Numbered from the stretch's first letter, positions 53,732 to 62,825 are shown. The stretch is 64,000 bases of DNA from CAVRZJ01 sp964594125 (GCA_964594125.1 CAZQLL010000017.1:1-64000), one strand, 5' to 3'. Made by a program: numbers and translations. The notes: generated from the letters alone by a model not told the origin.

Positions 53732-54325
53732 TCAGCCGCCGGCGGCGGCGCGGCCGGCGGCGAAGGCGGTGCGGTTGAGGTCGAGGAACTTCTTCGGGAC
53801 GCGCTGCTCGAGGCAACGCCACCAGAGGTCCTCGGGGAGGTCGAGCAGGCGCGAGATGGCGCCGAGCAGCACGACGTTGGCGGCCTTGACGTTGCCGGCC
53901 TGCTGCGCGAGGCGCTCGCCCTGGACGCGCACCTCGCGCACCCCGACGGCGGCGAGCGCGGTGTCGAGGGCGGCGTCGGGCGGGTAATGGCCTCCGCCGG
54001 CCGAGACGGTGATCGGGACGATCTCCATCTCGTTGACGATCGCGGTGCCGCCGCCTTTCAAGAACTCGACGAAGCGCAGCGCCTCCAGCTTCTCGAAGGC
54101 GAGCAGGACGTCCGCCTCGCCGAGGCCGACCAGCGGCGAGTGCACCGCCTCGGGGTGCCAGCGGACGTGCGAGACGACGCTGCCGCCGCGCTGCGACATC
54201 CCGTGCACCTCGGACTTCTTGACGTCGAGGCCGGCCGCGAGGCCGACGTCGGCGAGGATGTTGGAGGCGAGCAGGGTGCCCTGGCCGCCGACGCCGACGA
54301 GGACGAAGTTGACCGGTCCGGGCAT
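53732..54325 (-). CDS. iorB: Indolepyruvate ferredoxin oxidoreductase, beta subunit
   Basis: 197-residue gamma-type subunit of the 2-oxoacid:ferredoxin oxidoreductase family. Characteristic segments are NFVLVGVGGQGTLLASNILA at the N-terminus, KKSEVHGMSQRGGSVVSHVR near residue 37 and VKAANVVLLGAISRLLDLP near residue 146. With IorA it converts aryl pyruvates (indole-, phenyl- and hydroxyphenylpyruvate) to aryl-acetyl-CoA and reduces ferredoxin. ATG 54325 starts two bases after the iorA stop, so the genes form a tight operon. The complex points to anaerobic or ferredoxin-based use of aromatic amino acids. Confidence 0.93.
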   Translation of the reverse strand: MPGPVNFVLVGVGGQGTLLASNILADVGLAAGLDVKKSEVHGMSQRGGSVVSHVRWHPEAVHSPLVGLGEADVLLAFEKLEALRFVEFLKGGGTAIVNEMEIVPITVSAGGGHYPPDAALDTALAAVGVREVRVQGERLAQQAGNVKAANVVLLGAISRLLDLPEDLWWRCLEQRVPKKFLDLNRTAFAAGRAAAGG

Positions 54326-54327
54326 GT

Positions 54328-56169
54328 TCAGCTCCTCTCCGGCGCGGCGAGCGCGCACGACTCGCCGCCGCCGTCCTCGCGCAGCCGCACCTGGTCGCGG
54401 AAGGTGATGGCGTCGTGCGGACAGAGCTGCGCGCAGATTTCGCAGCCGGTGCACAGATCGCGGTCGATGAGCGCGAGCGGCTTGCCGGATTTCGCGTCGA
54501 CCGCGTCGGACTTGAGGATCGCCGGGCAGCCGATGCGGAAGCAGACGGCGCAGCCGGTGCACTTCTCGGCGATGACGTCGAGCGCGAGGTACTGCGCGCG
54601 CTGGTCGGGGAGGAGCGCGCACGGGTGGCGGGCGATCATCACGGCCGGCTCGTCGGTGGCCATCAGCGCCTTGTAGGCCTTCTCGGTGCCCTCGACGTCG
54701 TACGAGTCGACGGTGGCGACGTGGCGGATGCCGAGCGCGCGCACCAGCGGCTCGAGCTCGATCACCTCGGTGGGCTGCTTCTGCAGGGTGCGTCCGGTGC
54801 CGGGGTTCTCCTGGTGGCCGGTCATCGCGGTGGTGCGGTTGTCGAGGATGATCGTCAGGATGTTGGCGCGGTTGTAGGCGACGTTGGCGAGCGCCGGCAG
54901 CCCGGTGTGGAAGAACGTGGAGTCGCCGAGCACGGCCACCATGCGCTCAGGCAGGCCGGCCTTCGCGGCGCCGTGCGCGACCGCGATCGACGCGCCCATG
55001 CAACCGCAGAAGTGCAGCGCCGACAGCGGCGGCAGGAACGCCAGCGTGTAGCAGCCGATGTCGCCGGAGACGGCGACCTTCTTTTTGGCGAGGAGCTGGA
55101 ACACGCCGCGGTGCGAGCACCCCGGGCAGAGCACCGGCGGGCGCGCGGGGAGCTCGGGCTTCGGCACCGGCGGCACCTCGACCGGCGGCCGGTCGACCGG
55201 CAGGCCGGCGCGGGCGGCGGCGGCGCGCACCACCGTGGGGTCGAGCTCGCCGAGCAGCGGGAAGATCGACTTCCCCTCGCACGGGATCCCCATCAGGCGC
55301 ACGCCGTCCTCGATCACCGGGTCGAGCTCCTCGACCACGATCAGGCGTTCGACGCCTGCCGCGAACTCGCGGATGAGCTTCGCCGGCAGCGGGTGGACCA
55401 TGCCGAGCTTGAGGACCGAGGCGTCCGGGAACACCTCGCGGGCGTACTGGTAGGCGACCCCCTCGGTGATGATCCCGAGCGCGCGGCCGCGCCACTCGAT
55501 GCGGTTGAGCGGGCAGGAGTCGGCCCAGTCGGCGATGCGGCGCATCCGCTCCTCGACCACCGGGTGGCGTCCGCGCGCGTTGGCGGGCACCATCACGTAC
55601 TTGGCGGCGTCGCGCGGGAACTTTTTGCGCTTCGGCTCGGTCTCGGTGCGCTCGCCGAGCTCCACCGGCGTCGACGAGTGGTTGATACGGGTGGTGGTGC
55701 GCAGCAGCACCGGCGTGTCGAAGCGCTCCGACAGCTCGTACGCCGCGATCGCGAAGTCGCGGCACTCCTGCGAGTCCGAGGGGTCGAGGCAGGGGAGGCG
55801 GGCGAAGACGGCGTAGCGGCGGTTGTCCTGCTCGTTCTGCGACGAGTGCATCGCCGGGTCGTCGGCGGAGACGATCACCAGGCCGGCCTCGGCGCCGGTG
55901 TACGAGGCGTAGAACACCGAGTCGGCGGCGACGTTGACGCCCACGTGCTTCATCGTCGCGAGCGCCCGCCGCCCCGCCATCGCGGCGCCGACCGCGACGT
56001 CGACGGCCACCTTCTCGTTGGTCGACCACTCGCAGTAGATCCCCGGGGAGAGCGCCAGGTGCTCGAGGATCTCGGTCGACGGCGTGCCCGGATAGGCGGC
56101 GGCCACCCTGGCGCCGGCCTCCCACACACCGCGGGCGATCGCTTCGTTGCCGGAGAGGATGCGCTTCAT
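54328..56169 (-). CDS. iorA: Indolepyruvate ferredoxin oxidoreductase, alpha subunit
   Basis: 613-residue thiamine diphosphate and Fe-S subunit of the IorAB complex. The N-terminal part has LSGNEAIARGVWEAG and AAYPGTPSTEILEHL. The pyrophosphate-binding region contains CPGCSHRGVF (about 346) and GDIGCYTLAF (about 365), and CGCMGASIAVAHG with VLGDSTFFHTG follows. Two ferredoxin-type clusters lie near the end: CTGCAVCFRIGCP (about 550) and CTGCEICAQLCPHDAI (about 580). ATG 56169 has AAGGAGG about eight bases upstream. The leader upstream is unusually structured, with two sets of inverted repeats. Confidence 0.95.
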   Translation of the reverse strand: MKRILSGNEAIARGVWEAGARVAAAYPGTPSTEILEHLALSPGIYCEWSTNEKVAVDVAVGAAMAGRRALATMKHVGVNVAADSVFYASYTGAEAGLVIVSADDPAMHSSQNEQDNRRYAVFARLPCLDPSDSQECRDFAIAAYELSERFDTPVLLRTTTRINHSSTPVELGERTETEPKRKKFPRDAAKYVMVPANARGRHPVVEERMRRIADWADSCPLNRIEWRGRALGIITEGVAYQYAREVFPDASVLKLGMVHPLPAKLIREFAAGVERLIVVEELDPVIEDGVRLMGIPCEGKSIFPLLGELDPTVVRAAAARAGLPVDRPPVEVPPVPKPELPARPPVLCPGCSHRGVFQLLAKKKVAVSGDIGCYTLAFLPPLSALHFCGCMGASIAVAHGAAKAGLPERMVAVLGDSTFFHTGLPALANVAYNRANILTIILDNRTTAMTGHQENPGTGRTLQKQPTEVIELEPLVRALGIRHVATVDSYDVEGTEKAYKALMATDEPAVMIARHPCALLPDQRAQYLALDVIAEKCTGCAVCFRIGCPAILKSDAVDAKSGKPLALIDRDLCTGCEICAQLCPHDAITFRDQVRLREDGGGESCALAAPERS

Positions 56170-56187
56170 CCGCCGACCTCCTTGGGG

Positions 56188-56313
56188 GCCCGCCCTGCCG
56201 AGCGGGCGGGCGTCTACAGAAGTCCCCCCGGTGGGGCGTTGGGAACCGGGTGTCGGATGGCTTGGGGGGGAGATCCAACGGCGGTACCCTGCGGGGCGCC
56301 CCACCGGGGAGGA
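56188..56313 (-). promoter_or_regulatory. Structured leader region upstream of iorAB
   Basis: Within the 309-bp gap between iorA and ribH, a hairpin GCCCGCCC/GGGCGGGC (56188-56195/56204-56211) sits right before the iorA ribosome site. Farther up, TCCCCCCGGTGGGGCG (56223-56238) and CGCCCCACCGGGGAGGA (56297-56313) form a long-range inverted repeat of about 16 bp. A GTGAA-GACG-TTCAC palindrome is at 56359-56372. I cannot match it to a known riboswitch. Confidence 0.45.
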
Positions 56314-56478
56314 TTTTCCTGCTTGTCACGACCCTCGCGGCATCGAGCTGCCGATGTCGTGAAGACGTTCACAAAAACAACCTAGCACCGCTCGTCTCAG
56401 GATGCAAGGGGGTGATCCGCCTCGCGCCTCCCGCCTCGTGCCGGCCTTTTGCGGTTACAATGGCCGCGGAGACGAGCC

Positions 56479-56949
56479 ATGCCGCGCACGCTGGAAGGAT
56501 CGCTCGATGCCACCGGAGCCCGCTTCGCGCTGGTGGTCAGTCGCTTCAACGACCTGTTGACAGGCCGCCTGCTCGAGGGCGCGGTCGACTGCCTGATGCG
56601 CCACGGCGCCGACGACGGCGGCATCACCGTCGTGAAGGTACCCGGGTCGTGGGAGCTCCCGTTCGTCGCTGAGCGCCTCGCCGCCTCCGGGAAGTACGAC
56701 GCGGTGGTCGCGCTGGGCGTGCTGATCCGCGGCGCGACGCCGCACTTCGACTATATCGCCGCCGAGGCTGCAAAGGGGCTGGCGCACGCCGCCATGGACA
56801 CCAAGGTGCCGGTGGCGTTCGGCGTGCTCACCACCGACACGCTCGAGCAGGCGATCGAGCGCTCCGGCTCCAAGGCGGGCAACAAGGGGTGGCAGGCGGC
56901 GCAGGCGGCCATCGAGATGGTGCAGCTCTACCGCGCCCTCAGGGAGTGA
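56479..56949 (+). CDS. ribH: 6,7-dimethyl-8-ribityllumazine synthase
   Basis: 156-residue enzyme for the penultimate step of riboflavin synthesis. Seen motifs are FALVVSRFNDLLTGRLLEGA (about 13-32), VKVPGSWELPFVAERLA (about 53-69), ALGVLIRGATPHFDYIAAEA (about 79-98) and FGVLTTDTLEQAIERSGSKA, then GNKG, near the end. The length suits an icosahedral or pentameric lumazine synthase. ATG 56479 is chosen by family alignment, with CGGAGA upstream and TACAAT at 56456-56461. Seven bases separate it from nusB, a pairing common in bacteria. Confidence 0.95.
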   Translation: MPRTLEGSLDATGARFALVVSRFNDLLTGRLLEGAVDCLMRHGADDGGITVVKVPGSWELPFVAERLAASGKYDAVVALGVLIRGATPHFDYIAAEAAKGLAHAAMDTKVPVAFGVLTTDTLEQAIERSGSKAGNKGWQAAQAAIEMVQLYRALRE

Positions 56950-56956
56950 GCGGGCG

Positions 56957-57379
56957 ATGGGCGTTCGCCGGCGCGGCCGCGAGCTTGCGCTCCAGATTCT
57001 GTACCAGCACGATCTGGCGGGTACGGATGTCGAGGAGATCTTCTCCGCGTTCGAGGAGCTGCAGCAGGCCCCCGACGTGGCGCGCGACTTCGCGGTGTTG
57101 CTGGTCCGCGGCGTGATCGCACGTCGCGAGGAGATCGACGGCCATCTCGGCGGCCAGGCGAACCACTGGCGGCTCGAGCGCATGGCTGCGGTCGACCGCA
57201 ACATCCTCCGTCTCGCCCTCTACGAGCTCCTCGTCGACCGTCAGACGCCGCCGGCGGTGGTGATCGACGAGGCCGTCGAGATCGCCAAGCGCTTCGGCAG
57301 CGAACGCTCGAGCCAGTTCGTCAACGGCGTGCTCGACGGGTTCCTGCACCGGCGGGAGGCGCCCGGAGCGCCGGCATGA
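56957..57379 (+). CDS. nusB: Transcription antitermination protein NusB
   Basis: 140-residue all-helical RNA-binding protein that, with NusE, supports rRNA transcription. Features are RRRGRELALQILYQHDLAG at the N-terminus, RMAAVDRNILRLALYELL near residue 75 and PPAVVIDEAVEIAKRFGSER, then SSQFVNGVLDGFL, near the C-terminus. ATG 56957 follows ribH by seven bases. Its last four bases overlap the start of the transglutaminase-like gene (ATGA), so four genes from ribH to the DUF4388 gene probably share an mRNA. Confidence 0.95.
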   Translation: MGVRRRGRELALQILYQHDLAGTDVEEIFSAFEELQQAPDVARDFAVLLVRGVIARREEIDGHLGGQANHWRLERMAAVDRNILRLALYELLVDRQTPPAVVIDEAVEIAKRFGSERSSQFVNGVLDGFLHRREAPGAPA

Positions 57380-58356
57380 CCCGGGCCGCCGCCGCCGCGG
57401 CCGCGCTGTGCGCCGCCGTCGCCGGCGCCGACGAGGCGCTGCTCCGGGTGCCCGCGGCGCTCGCCGCGCGCGTGCTCACCGGCGAGCACAGCGGGTTGAT
57501 CGTGGCGGTCGAGTCGGACCGGCGCGGTCCGTTGGTCATGGTCAGCCAGGTGGCGACGCCGCTCGCCGCCACGCCGCCGTATCCGCTCACGGCGCCGGCG
57601 GCGTGCGGCGACCCGGAAGCGCTGGCCATCGACGAGGCGTTTGCGGCGCCTCCGGCGGTGGCGCGCGCGCTCGCCGGCTGCGCCACGGCGCTCGACGCGC
57701 TGCACGCCGTGGTCGCCTTCGTGACGCGCAACGTGGCGCCCGACGAGGCGGACACCGGGCCGCAGGACGCCGCGTCCGTTCTGCGCCGCGCGCGCGGGCG
57801 CTGCTCGGGGCGGGCGAACGCCGCGGTCGGGCTGCTGCGCACCGCCGGCATTCCGGCGCGCACCGTCCACGGCATCGTGTTCGCCGGCGCACAGCCGCGC
57901 TGGCACCGCTGGGGCGAGGCGTGGCTCGGCCCGCTCGGCTGGCTGCCGTTCGACCCGGGGACCGGCGCCGGTGTCGTCAGCGTCCGCTACCTGCCGTGCC
58001 GCGCGGTCGTTCCGGGGCTGCAGCCGCAGGGCGTGACGCTGGAGCGCGTCGACGATTCGGGCTTCGACGCGCTGCCTCGCCGCGCCGGCTTGCGCGTCCC
58101 GCTCGTGCGCGGCGTGAACCTGCGCTGCCGGGCGCCGCGGCACGCGGGCGAGATCACCGCCGTGCTGTGGGGTCCGGGCGGTGCGCGATGGCTGCGGCGC
58201 GGCACCGGCGAGGTGGCGTTCTCGGGTCTGCTGCCGGCGCACTACTGGCTCACGTGGCAGGCGGGCGGCACGGTCGTGCTGCGGGCGCCGCTCGACCTGC
58301 GGCGACCGGGAGACGTGGAGCTCGACCTCTCGGCCGCCGGGGGGGCAAGCTCATGA
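57376..58356 (+). CDS. Transglutaminase-like protein
   Basis: 326-residue protein with a transglutaminase core. Catalytic residues are C143 (RARGRCSGRANAAVGLLRTA), H177 (RWHRWGEAWLGPLGWL) and D193 (PFDPGTGAG). The N-terminus is hydrophobic and alanine-rich (MTRAAAAAAALCAAVAGADE), probably a signal peptide, so the protein may act outside the cytoplasm. The C-terminal third (about 235-326) is beta-rich and unrecognised. Bacterial members are usually cysteine proteases or amidases rather than cross-linkers. It overlaps nusB and the DUF4388 gene by four bases at each end. Confidence 0.8.
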   Translation: MTRAAAAAAALCAAVAGADEALLRVPAALAARVLTGEHSGLIVAVESDRRGPLVMVSQVATPLAATPPYPLTAPAACGDPEALAIDEAFAAPPAVARALAGCATALDALHAVVAFVTRNVAPDEADTGPQDAASVLRRARGRCSGRANAAVGLLRTAGIPARTVHGIVFAGAQPRWHRWGEAWLGPLGWLPFDPGTGAGVVSVRYLPCRAVVPGLQPQGVTLERVDDSGFDALPRRAGLRVPLVRGVNLRCRAPRHAGEITAVLWGPGGARWLRRGTGEVAFSGLLPAHYWLTWQAGGTVVLRAPLDLRRPGDVELDLSAAGGASS

Positions 58357-59597
58357 AGGCGATCCTCGGCCGGCTCACCGACCTCGGCGTGCGGGAGCTG
58401 TTCCGCCTGCTCTCGTCGGCGGAGGCGTGCGGCGAGCTCGAGGTCGAGTCGGCCGGCGCGCGAACGACGCTGCGCGTCCGCGGCGGGTACGTCGCGGGGC
58501 CGGCGAGCGCCGCGCTGGTGCACGCGCTGGCGGCGCGCAGCGGCACGTTCTGTTTCCGTCCCAAGGCAGTGGCCGAGGACGGCGAGTGGGTCGGGCTGGA
58601 GGAGTTCCTCGCGCGCGCCGACGCACTCGTGGCGCAGAGCGGCGCGGCTGCTGGCGGGTCGGCCGCCGCCGGGCCTGGCGCCTTCGACCCCCTCGCCGAG
58701 CTGCGCGACTCGCTCGCCGAGGTGCAGCTCCCGGGTGCCGGACCCCGCGTCCTCGTGGTCACCGCCGACCCGCGGCCGTACCGGGCGCTCGAGCCCGAGT
58801 GGCGGCAGCGCGGGTGGGACGTGGCGTTGCGCCACGAGCCGGCATGGCCGGAGGGGTACGCGCCGAGCGCCGCGGTCGTTCACCTGCCGTCCTCGGCGAC
58901 GCTCGCCGGTCAGGGCGAGGCGTGGCTCGACGTGGCGCGCGCGGCGGCCGCCAGCAGCCCGGCCGTTCCGGTCGTGTGGGTGGGCGGCCTCGCCGACCCG
59001 TGGCTGCGCCACGAGGCGATCCGCACCGGGGCGGATTTCCTGATGCCGGCGCCGGCCGGCGAGGTGGGCGAGTCGGCGCGCTGGTTCCGAGAGGACGTGA
59101 CCGCCGTCGTCGAGCGCCTGCTCGCCCGCCGCGCGTCCGGGCTCGAGCGGGAGGGGCAGGCGTTCCGCGACTTCTTCCTCGCGCTGCATGCCGACGCCTC
59201 GCCGGCGGAGGTGCGCGCGTCGCTGCTGCGCTTCGCGGGCAGCTACTTCTCCCGCGCGGTGCTGCTTGCGGTTCGCGACGACGCCTTCGACGTGCTCGGC
59301 GGCTCCGGGCTGCACGCCGCCGCTCCCGGCCGCGTTCCGCGCGGCACGCCGGCGCTGGAGCTCGCCGTCGTCGCGCGCGCGCCGCTGGCCGCCGCCGACC
59401 TGTCGCCGGCCGAGCTGCAGGGGCTGGAGGCCGCGCTCGGCCTGCCGGCGTCCGGCGGCGGTGTAGGTCTGTTCCCCGTGCACCGCGCCGGCGAGTGCGT
59501 GGCGGTGCTGATCGGCCACGGCCAGCTCCCCGACGTGCCCGAGACCTCGGGGCTCGCGGGCCTGCTGTCGCGCAGCGGCGCCCTGCTCGGCCTGTAG
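58353..59597 (+). CDS. DUF4388-type protein with degenerate receiver-like domain
   Basis: 414-residue cytoplasmic protein. Residues 1-95 look like a DUF4388/PatA-type domain (LTDLGVRELFRLLSSAEACG, GELEVES, TFCFRP). Residues about 128-235 have the size and strand pattern of a receiver fold (PRVLVVTADPRPYRALEPEW and VPVVWVGGLADPW), but the phospho-acceptor strand reads AAVVHLP with no aspartate, so it is probably not phosphorylated. The C-terminal part (about 265-410) is GAF-like (SYFSRAVLLAVRDDAFDVLG). A signalling or adaptor role is likely. ATG 58353 overlaps the stop of the transglutaminase-like gene. Confidence 0.6.
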   Translation: MKAILGRLTDLGVRELFRLLSSAEACGELEVESAGARTTLRVRGGYVAGPASAALVHALAARSGTFCFRPKAVAEDGEWVGLEEFLARADALVAQSGAAAGGSAAAGPGAFDPLAELRDSLAEVQLPGAGPRVLVVTADPRPYRALEPEWRQRGWDVALRHEPAWPEGYAPSAAVVHLPSSATLAGQGEAWLDVARAAAASSPAVPVVWVGGLADPWLRHEAIRTGADFLMPAPAGEVGESARWFREDVTAVVERLLARRASGLEREGQAFRDFFLALHADASPAEVRASLLRFAGSYFSRAVLLAVRDDAFDVLGGSGLHAAAPGRVPRGTPALELAVVARAPLAAADLSPAELQGLEAALGLPASGGGVGLFPVHRAGECVAVLIGHGQLPDVPETSGLAGLLSRSGALLGL

Positions 59598-59811
59598 CGC
59601 CCGCCGCGCGCGGCGCGCCACGAGCGCGAGGCCCGGGAGCGCGTGAAGAGGTCTCGCCACACGCTCCGACCCCGAGGCGGAGCGAGGCGCGGGGGTGCAA
59701 GGGCCGGCCGGCGCGGGAGACGATGCGCTCGCGGCCGTTCCGCATCCTTCCCGGCCGCCTTTCGCCCCGCGTCGTTCGCCTGGGATAGAATCGCGGGCCG
59801 GAGGCAGCGCG

Positions 59812-62262
59812 ATGGCCGAGCCGTACGACCCGCAGAAGATCGAGCCGGAGTGGCAGGAGGCGTGGGCGCGCGAGGGGTTCGCCCGCGTCGACACCGCGGG
59901 CGAGAAGGACATGTACATGCTGATGATGTTCCCGTACCCTTCGGGCGACCTGCACGTCGGGCACGGGCGCAACTATATCCTCGGCGACTGCCTGTTTCGC
60001 CACTTCCTGATGCAGGGACGGCGGGTGCTCAACCCGATGGGGTGGGATGCGTTCGGGCTGCCGGCGGAGAACGCCGCGATCAAGCGCAACATCCATCCGC
60101 GCGAGTGGACGGTCGCCAACATCGCGCGCATGAAGCGGCAGTTCAGGGCGTGGGGGATCCTCTACGACTGGGACCGCGAGATCGCTTCCTGCGAGCCTGC
60201 GTACTACCGCTGGAACCAGTGGTTCTTCAACCGCATGCTGGACAGTGGGCTGGCCTACCGCGGGCGCTCGCCGGTGAACTGGTGCTCGTCGTGCAGGACC
60301 GTGCTCGCCAACGAGCAGGTGGTGGGAGGCGGCTGCGAGCGCTGCGGCACCGAGGTGGTGCAGCGCGACCTCGAGCAGTGGTTCCTGCGCATCACCGCGT
60401 ACGCCGACCGCCTGCTTGCGGGGCTCGACGCCCTGGACTGGCCCGAGAAGGTCAAGGTGATGCAGCGCAACTGGATCGGCCGCTCGGAGGGGGCCGAGTT
60501 CACGATGCGGATCGCCGGGCGCGACGACCTGGAAGGGATCCGCGTCTACACGACGCGGCCCGACACCGCATTCGGCATGACGTTCGCGGTGCTGGCGCCG
60601 GAGCACCCGCTGGTCGGCACGATCACGGTGCCCGAGCGGCACGCCGAGGTCGCTGCGTTCGTCGAGCGCGTGCGCCGCACCACCGAGATCCAACGCCTGT
60701 CGACCGAGGGCTCCCTCGAGAAGCGCGGCGTGTTCACCGGCGCGCACGCGGTCAACCCGTTCAACGGCCGGCCGGTGCCGATCTACCTCGCCGACTATGT
60801 GCTGATGTCGTACGGTACCGGCGCGATCATGGCGGTGCCGGGGCAGGACCAGCGCGACTGGGAATTCGCGCGGGCGTACGGGCTGCCGATCGTCCGTACG
60901 GTGCAACCGCCGGACGGGTGGCAGGGCGAGGCGTACGTCGACGACGGGCCGGCGATCAACAGCGCGTGGCTCGACGGTCTTTACAAGGCGGACGCGATCG
61001 CCCGCGCCACCGGGTGGCTCGAGGAGCGGGGGATCGGCGCCCGCAAGGTCAATTACCGCCTGCGCGACTGGCTGATCTCGCGGCAGCGCTACTGGGGCAC
61101 GCCGATCCCGGTGGTGTACTGCGAGCGCGACGGCGTCGTGGCGGTGCCGGACGACCAGCTCCCGGTGCTGCTGCCGACCGACATCCAGTTCGGCGGCGTC
61201 GAGGGCAATCCGCTCGCGCGTTCGGCGAGCTTCGTCGCCACGACGTGCCCGCGCTGCGGCGGCGCGGCGCGCCGCGAGACCGACACCATGGACACGTTCA
61301 TGGACTCGTCGTGGTACTACCTGCGGTTCATCAACCCCCACGAGCACGGCCGCATGTTCGACCTCGAGCGGGCGCACCGCTGGATGCCGGTCGACCTCTA
61401 CATCGGCGGTATCGAGCACGCGATCCTCCACCTCATGTACGCCCGCTTTGTGTACAAGGTACTGCACGATTTCGGAATGGTCCCGGGCGAGGAGCCGTTT
61501 TCGGTGCTCTTCAACCAGGGGATGATCACGTCGCGCTCCGCGTCCACGGCCAAGCTCGAGAAGATGTCGAAGTCGAAGGGCAACGTGGTGGCGCCCGACG
61601 CCCTGATCGCCCGCTACGGCGCCGACACCGAGCGGGTCTACACGCTGTTCATGGGACCGCCGGAGAAGGAGTCGGAGTGGACCGAGGAGGGCGTGGCGGG
61701 GGCGCACCGCTTCCTGCAGCGCGTGTGGGCGCACCAGGACGCGGTGGCGGCCGCCGCCGGCCGCGCCGGCGACGCCGCGGCGAACGAGCGCCTGCTCGTG
61801 CGCAGGCACGATGCCGCGCGCCGCGTCAGCGAGGACCTCGGCCGGTACCACCCGAACACCGCGATCGCCGCGATGATGGAGCTCTCCAACGCGATCGGCG
61901 AGGGCGCCGAGAGCGCCGGCGGCGAGGCGCTCGCGGCCGCCTACGAGACGCTGCTCAAGCTGCTTCACCCGATCGCGCCGCACGTCACCGAGGAGCTGTG
62001 GCGCCGGCTTGGGCACGGCGAATCGCTGCTGCGGGCCGGCTGGCCGGGCTGGGACGCCGAGCTGCTCGCCCGCCAGCGGGTGACGGTGGCGGTGCAGGTC
62101 AACGGCAAGCTGCGCGCCACCATCGAGGTCGAGCGCGGCCTCGACGCCGGGGCGGCGACGGCTGCCGCGCGCGCCGCCGTCGGCCGCTGGCTGGAGGGCA
62201 AGGAGGTCGTAAAGACCGTGCACGTGCCCGATCGTATGGTGTCGTTCGTGGTGAAGGGATGA
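59812..62262 (+). CDS. leuS: Leucyl-tRNA synthetase
   Basis: 816-residue class I synthetase that charges tRNA-Leu. The HIGH-type motif is HVGH at 48-51 in PSGDLHVGHGRNYILGD. The KMSKS motif is at 584-588 in KLEKMSKSKGNVVAPDAL. The editing domain is present (TRPDTAFGMTFAVLAPEHPL, and GAIMAVPGQDQRDWEFA). The zinc-type CSSCRTVLANEQVVGGGCERC near residue 159 is intact, and a second CPRCGG is near 481. ATG 59812 has GGAGG seven bases upstream; TAGAAT at 59786-59791 followed by CGC is a likely -10. The 3' end overlaps lptE by four bases. Confidence 0.97.
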   Translation: MAEPYDPQKIEPEWQEAWAREGFARVDTAGEKDMYMLMMFPYPSGDLHVGHGRNYILGDCLFRHFLMQGRRVLNPMGWDAFGLPAENAAIKRNIHPREWTVANIARMKRQFRAWGILYDWDREIASCEPAYYRWNQWFFNRMLDSGLAYRGRSPVNWCSSCRTVLANEQVVGGGCERCGTEVVQRDLEQWFLRITAYADRLLAGLDALDWPEKVKVMQRNWIGRSEGAEFTMRIAGRDDLEGIRVYTTRPDTAFGMTFAVLAPEHPLVGTITVPERHAEVAAFVERVRRTTEIQRLSTEGSLEKRGVFTGAHAVNPFNGRPVPIYLADYVLMSYGTGAIMAVPGQDQRDWEFARAYGLPIVRTVQPPDGWQGEAYVDDGPAINSAWLDGLYKADAIARATGWLEERGIGARKVNYRLRDWLISRQRYWGTPIPVVYCERDGVVAVPDDQLPVLLPTDIQFGGVEGNPLARSASFVATTCPRCGGAARRETDTMDTFMDSSWYYLRFINPHEHGRMFDLERAHRWMPVDLYIGGIEHAILHLMYARFVYKVLHDFGMVPGEEPFSVLFNQGMITSRSASTAKLEKMSKSKGNVVAPDALIARYGADTERVYTLFMGPPEKESEWTEEGVAGAHRFLQRVWAHQDAVAAAAGRAGDAAANERLLVRRHDAARRVSEDLGRYHPNTAIAAMMELSNAIGEGAESAGGEALAAAYETLLKLLHPIAPHVTEELWRRLGHGESLLRAGWPGWDAELLARQRVTVAVQVNGKLRATIEVERGLDAGAATAAARAAVGRWLEGKEVVKTVHVPDRMVSFVVKG

Positions 62263-62825
62263 AGGCCGTGGTTCGTGGTGCGTGGTTCGTAGCTCGAAGG
62301 CGGGCGGCGGGTGCGCTGCTGCTCGTGGCGGCGACGGCGGCGGCCGGGTGCGGGTATCGGCTGGTGGGGACGGGGGATACCGGCGCGGTGCCGAAGCACT
62401 TGCGGACGCTGCACGTCGCCCCGTTCGTCAACCAGACGACGCGCGCCGAGCTCGACCAGCGTCTCACCGAGGAGGTGAGCCAGGAGTGGGTGCGGCGCGG
62501 CCGCTTCCAGCTCGTGCCGAGCGCGGACCAGGCGGACGTGGTGATGACCGGGACGATCATCAACGCGGCGGTCACGCCGGTGCGCTTCGACAGCCAGGGG
62601 CGCGCCACCGAGTACCAGCTCAGCGTCGGCGCCGACATCTCCTTCGTCGACCGCACCGGCGAGAAGCCGGTTACGCTGTGGCGCGACCAGCGCTTCACCC
62701 GCGTGATCTCCTACGAGGTCGACCCCTCGCTGACCAACTACTTCGACCGCGAGGTGCAGTCGATAGAGCGGCTGGCGCGCGACTTCGCCCGCGGCCTGGT
62801 GGTCACGATCCTGGAAGGTTTCTGA
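62259..62825 (+). CDS. lptE: LPS-assembly lipoprotein LptE
   Basis: 188-residue outer-membrane lipoprotein that plugs the LptD channel for LPS export. The lipobox is AAAGC with C31, followed at once by GYRLVGTGD, typical of LptE. THVAPF-like TLHVAPFVNQTTRAELDQRL and VVMTGTIINAAVTPVRF, then QYLSV-like EYQLSVGADISFVD, are family features. The start overlaps the leuS stop (ATGA), a common gene pair. The first 12 codons lie in a short sequence run repeating GTGGTTCGTGG/GCGTGGTTCGTAG, so the signal-peptide start is unusual. The presence of LptE supports a Gram-negative cell envelope. The end overlaps the convergent epimerase gene by 23 bp. Confidence 0.88.
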   Translation: MKAVVRGAWFVARRRAAGALLLVAATAAAGCGYRLVGTGDTGAVPKHLRTLHVAPFVNQTTRAELDQRLTEEVSQEWVRRGRFQLVPSADQADVVMTGTIINAAVTPVRFDSQGRATEYQLSVGADISFVDRTGEKPVTLWRDQRFTRVISYEVDPSLTNYFDREVQSIERLARDFARGLVVTILEGF

